A program made the position numbers and the translations under genes. Below are positions 45,672-64,000 of a DNA stretch of 64,000 nt, in pieces. Below the pieces are notes generated by a model. That model made no database searches, was not told the origin of the DNA, and saw nothing but the letters and a program-made list of their open reading frames with translations. How positions within the stretch are numbered: position 1 is the first letter of the stretch; the number at the start of each line of letters is the position of its first letter. Source of the stretch: Haematococcus lacustris (lineage: Eukaryota > Chlorophyta > Chlorophyceae > Chlamydomonadales > Haematococcaceae). The DNA is taken from positions 310,001-374,000 of the forward strand of contig JASKMD010000010.1 in NCBI GenBank assembly GCA_030144725.1. The letters are read 5' to 3'.

Positions 45672-46312
45672 GCTGAGTGACGTCAGGCTGTTTCTGCAAC
45701 CAATAAGGCAAGATGTCCCTGTGAGGCATGGAGGCGTACGTGATGCTGCCATTAGCGTCTGCGTGCAATCCCCAGCGCACCGGACAGCTGGACACTGTTG
45801 TGCGCCTTCTTCCATTTGTAAACTTATGAACGGTAGCCCGGCTGTCGCTGGAGTTGGCGTGCAGGATACTCTGACACCATTGCTATGGATGAGTTACGAG
45901 CTACGAGCTACGAAGTGGAGGTGCACTCGTGCAAGTCAAACATTTTCATCTTCGCTGCACTGCAGCATTGCCAGTGATAGCGCGACGCTCATTGACGGCC
46001 CGAGTTTGAGCATGTTGTGATTGCCACGCTCACATCTTGTGATCGTTCTCATATGAACTAGGTCGCCGTGTATAGCTACATTTCAAAGCATCGTACAGCC
46101 GGTAAAGGATACATTCAGCGTGTATTCCGCCTCCTTTTCAACTTGTACATTTGCATCTGTACATGTTCAAAACTTGGCGCGCCAATGAGGCTGCCTTGCC
46201 TAGCAGCACACGACTCACAGCATGAACGTTCTCGTCTAGAAGCAACTGGGCCGCTGCCCATCATCTATCGCTAGTGCCCCTTTCCCCCTTCCTTCCCACC
46301 GCCCTCCCCCCC
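45672..46312. other. gene B upstream region and VPS54 3' flank
   Basis: Intergenic between the gene B start and the VPS54 stop, both on the minus strand. An open frame continues upstream of the gene B ATG to 45815, so the start could lie further out. No other gene seen. Confidence 0.45.
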
Positions 46313-61079
<14,767 letters not shown>

Positions 61080-61161
61080 CTGCAGGGAGGTAGGCAGGCG
61101 GGCGGGTAGGCGGGTCACTGTGTGGTCGGTGCCTCTTGTTGGCCTCCCACCCTCCATTCCC

Positions 61162-63388
<2,227 letters not shown>

Positions 63389-64000
63389 CCTGCCCATCTG
63401 CCTGAGGCCCCCGACATAGTTGAGAGCCCTGCACTGCAGCTGGCCCCTGCACAGCCTGTCCCCAGCGCCCTGTAGAGTGTGCTGGAAGAGTGTGCTGTGT
63501 CCCAGCACTGCAGCACTGCACTGCACTGCACTGCACTGCAGCTGGCCCCTACAAGGTTTGTCTCCAGCACCCTGTCACCCGCATCATGAAGTGTGACTGA
63601 GGACGTCCTTGTCATCCTGAGCAGTAGTTGTGGTAGAGGTGGTGGCAGTGGTCGTGGTGGTGGTGATGGTGCTGCTGCTGCTGCTGCTGGCGCCCCCTGC
63701 TGTTCCTGGCCCCCGCTGCTGCTGCTGCTGCTGCTGCTGTCGCTGCTGCAAAGGAGGATAGTAGAGCAAAGAGTTGGTGTACGGCAACCACAGTGTCAAG
63801 TGGTGCAAGAGTCCAGGTCATAGACAGTGTGCCAGAAGCAGGCGACAGCTCACGCTTCCACTGAAAAATCTTCTTGGAAGAACTGAGCAGGCACCCTCTG
63901 CAGCGCCTTAGCCAGTCCATCCCCCTGATGGCAAGCCACTGTCTGGCCTGCACGCAGCCACACACCAACACTGATGCTGCACCACTGCTGCCCTGGCTGC
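63389..64000. other. right-edge region, no exon assigned
   Basis: The missing N-terminal VPS54 exons could not be identified here. It contains (CTGCA)n at 63517-63541 and CTG/GTG runs at 63640-63750, with only low-complexity frames. Confidence 0.4.

Overview
This is nuclear DNA from a green alga, most likely a volvocalean chlorophyte such as Haematococcus. The basis is indirect: compact GC-rich genes with many short introns, abundant CAG/CTG and CCTG microsatellites, and repeated gene families of that lineage. No bacterial operon, rRNA or CRISPR array was seen. All gene models were built by hand from splice sites. Every exon junction reported keeps the reading frame, but no transcript data were available.

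Layout. (1) 276-4590, minus: first 322 codons of a TAP-like ABC-B half-transporter; the rest lies beyond the left edge. (2) 4.6-8.2 kb: no confident gene; short direct repeats and one possible orphan exon. (3) 8.2-15.7 kb, plus: a protein of about 860 residues with Sfi1/centrin-binding-type Trp repeats followed by coiled coil. (4) 16.5-21.5 kb: nested mobile elements whose target-site duplications (TSDs) can be read directly. (5) 22.2-23.9 kb, minus: a complete NUP35/Nup53 nucleoporin. (6) 25.4-26.9 kb, minus: a 491-residue Ser/Pro/Gln-rich protein I do not recognise. (7) 27.3-30.3 kb: a pseudogene fragment, a 1.5-kb foldback element and a degenerate Fanzor-like fragment. (8) 30.4-45.7 kb, minus: one very large gene (26 exons, about 2,762 residues) reading LRR - long disordered region - coiled coil - Sfi1-like repeats - coiled coil. 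(9) 46.3-61.1 kb, minus: VPS54, a GARP tethering-complex subunit, with an unusual 670-residue last exon rich in Gln and large simple-sequence arrays in its introns, including a (TGCC)n array of about 2.2 kb. Its N-terminus was not located and is probably beyond the right edge.

Functional themes. VPS54 acts in endosome-to-Golgi retrograde traffic, NUP35 in the nuclear pore and the ABC protein in membrane transport. The two Sfi1-type proteins probably belong to the basal-body/centrin cytoskeleton. These genes look unrelated in function; nothing suggests a cluster.

The most unusual material is mobile. Four scattered fragments encode the zinc-ribbon/RuvC-III end of a TnpB/Fanzor-like protein. 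They are truncated at the 5' side, at least two share a 3' terminus, and one is flanked by a duplication of 9-13 bp. That fragment was then hit by a hAT element (8-bp TSD), which itself carries a 3-kb element of another family (4-bp TSD, 26-bp perfect inverted repeats, one spliced gene) and a second hAT-type miniature element (8-bp TSD).
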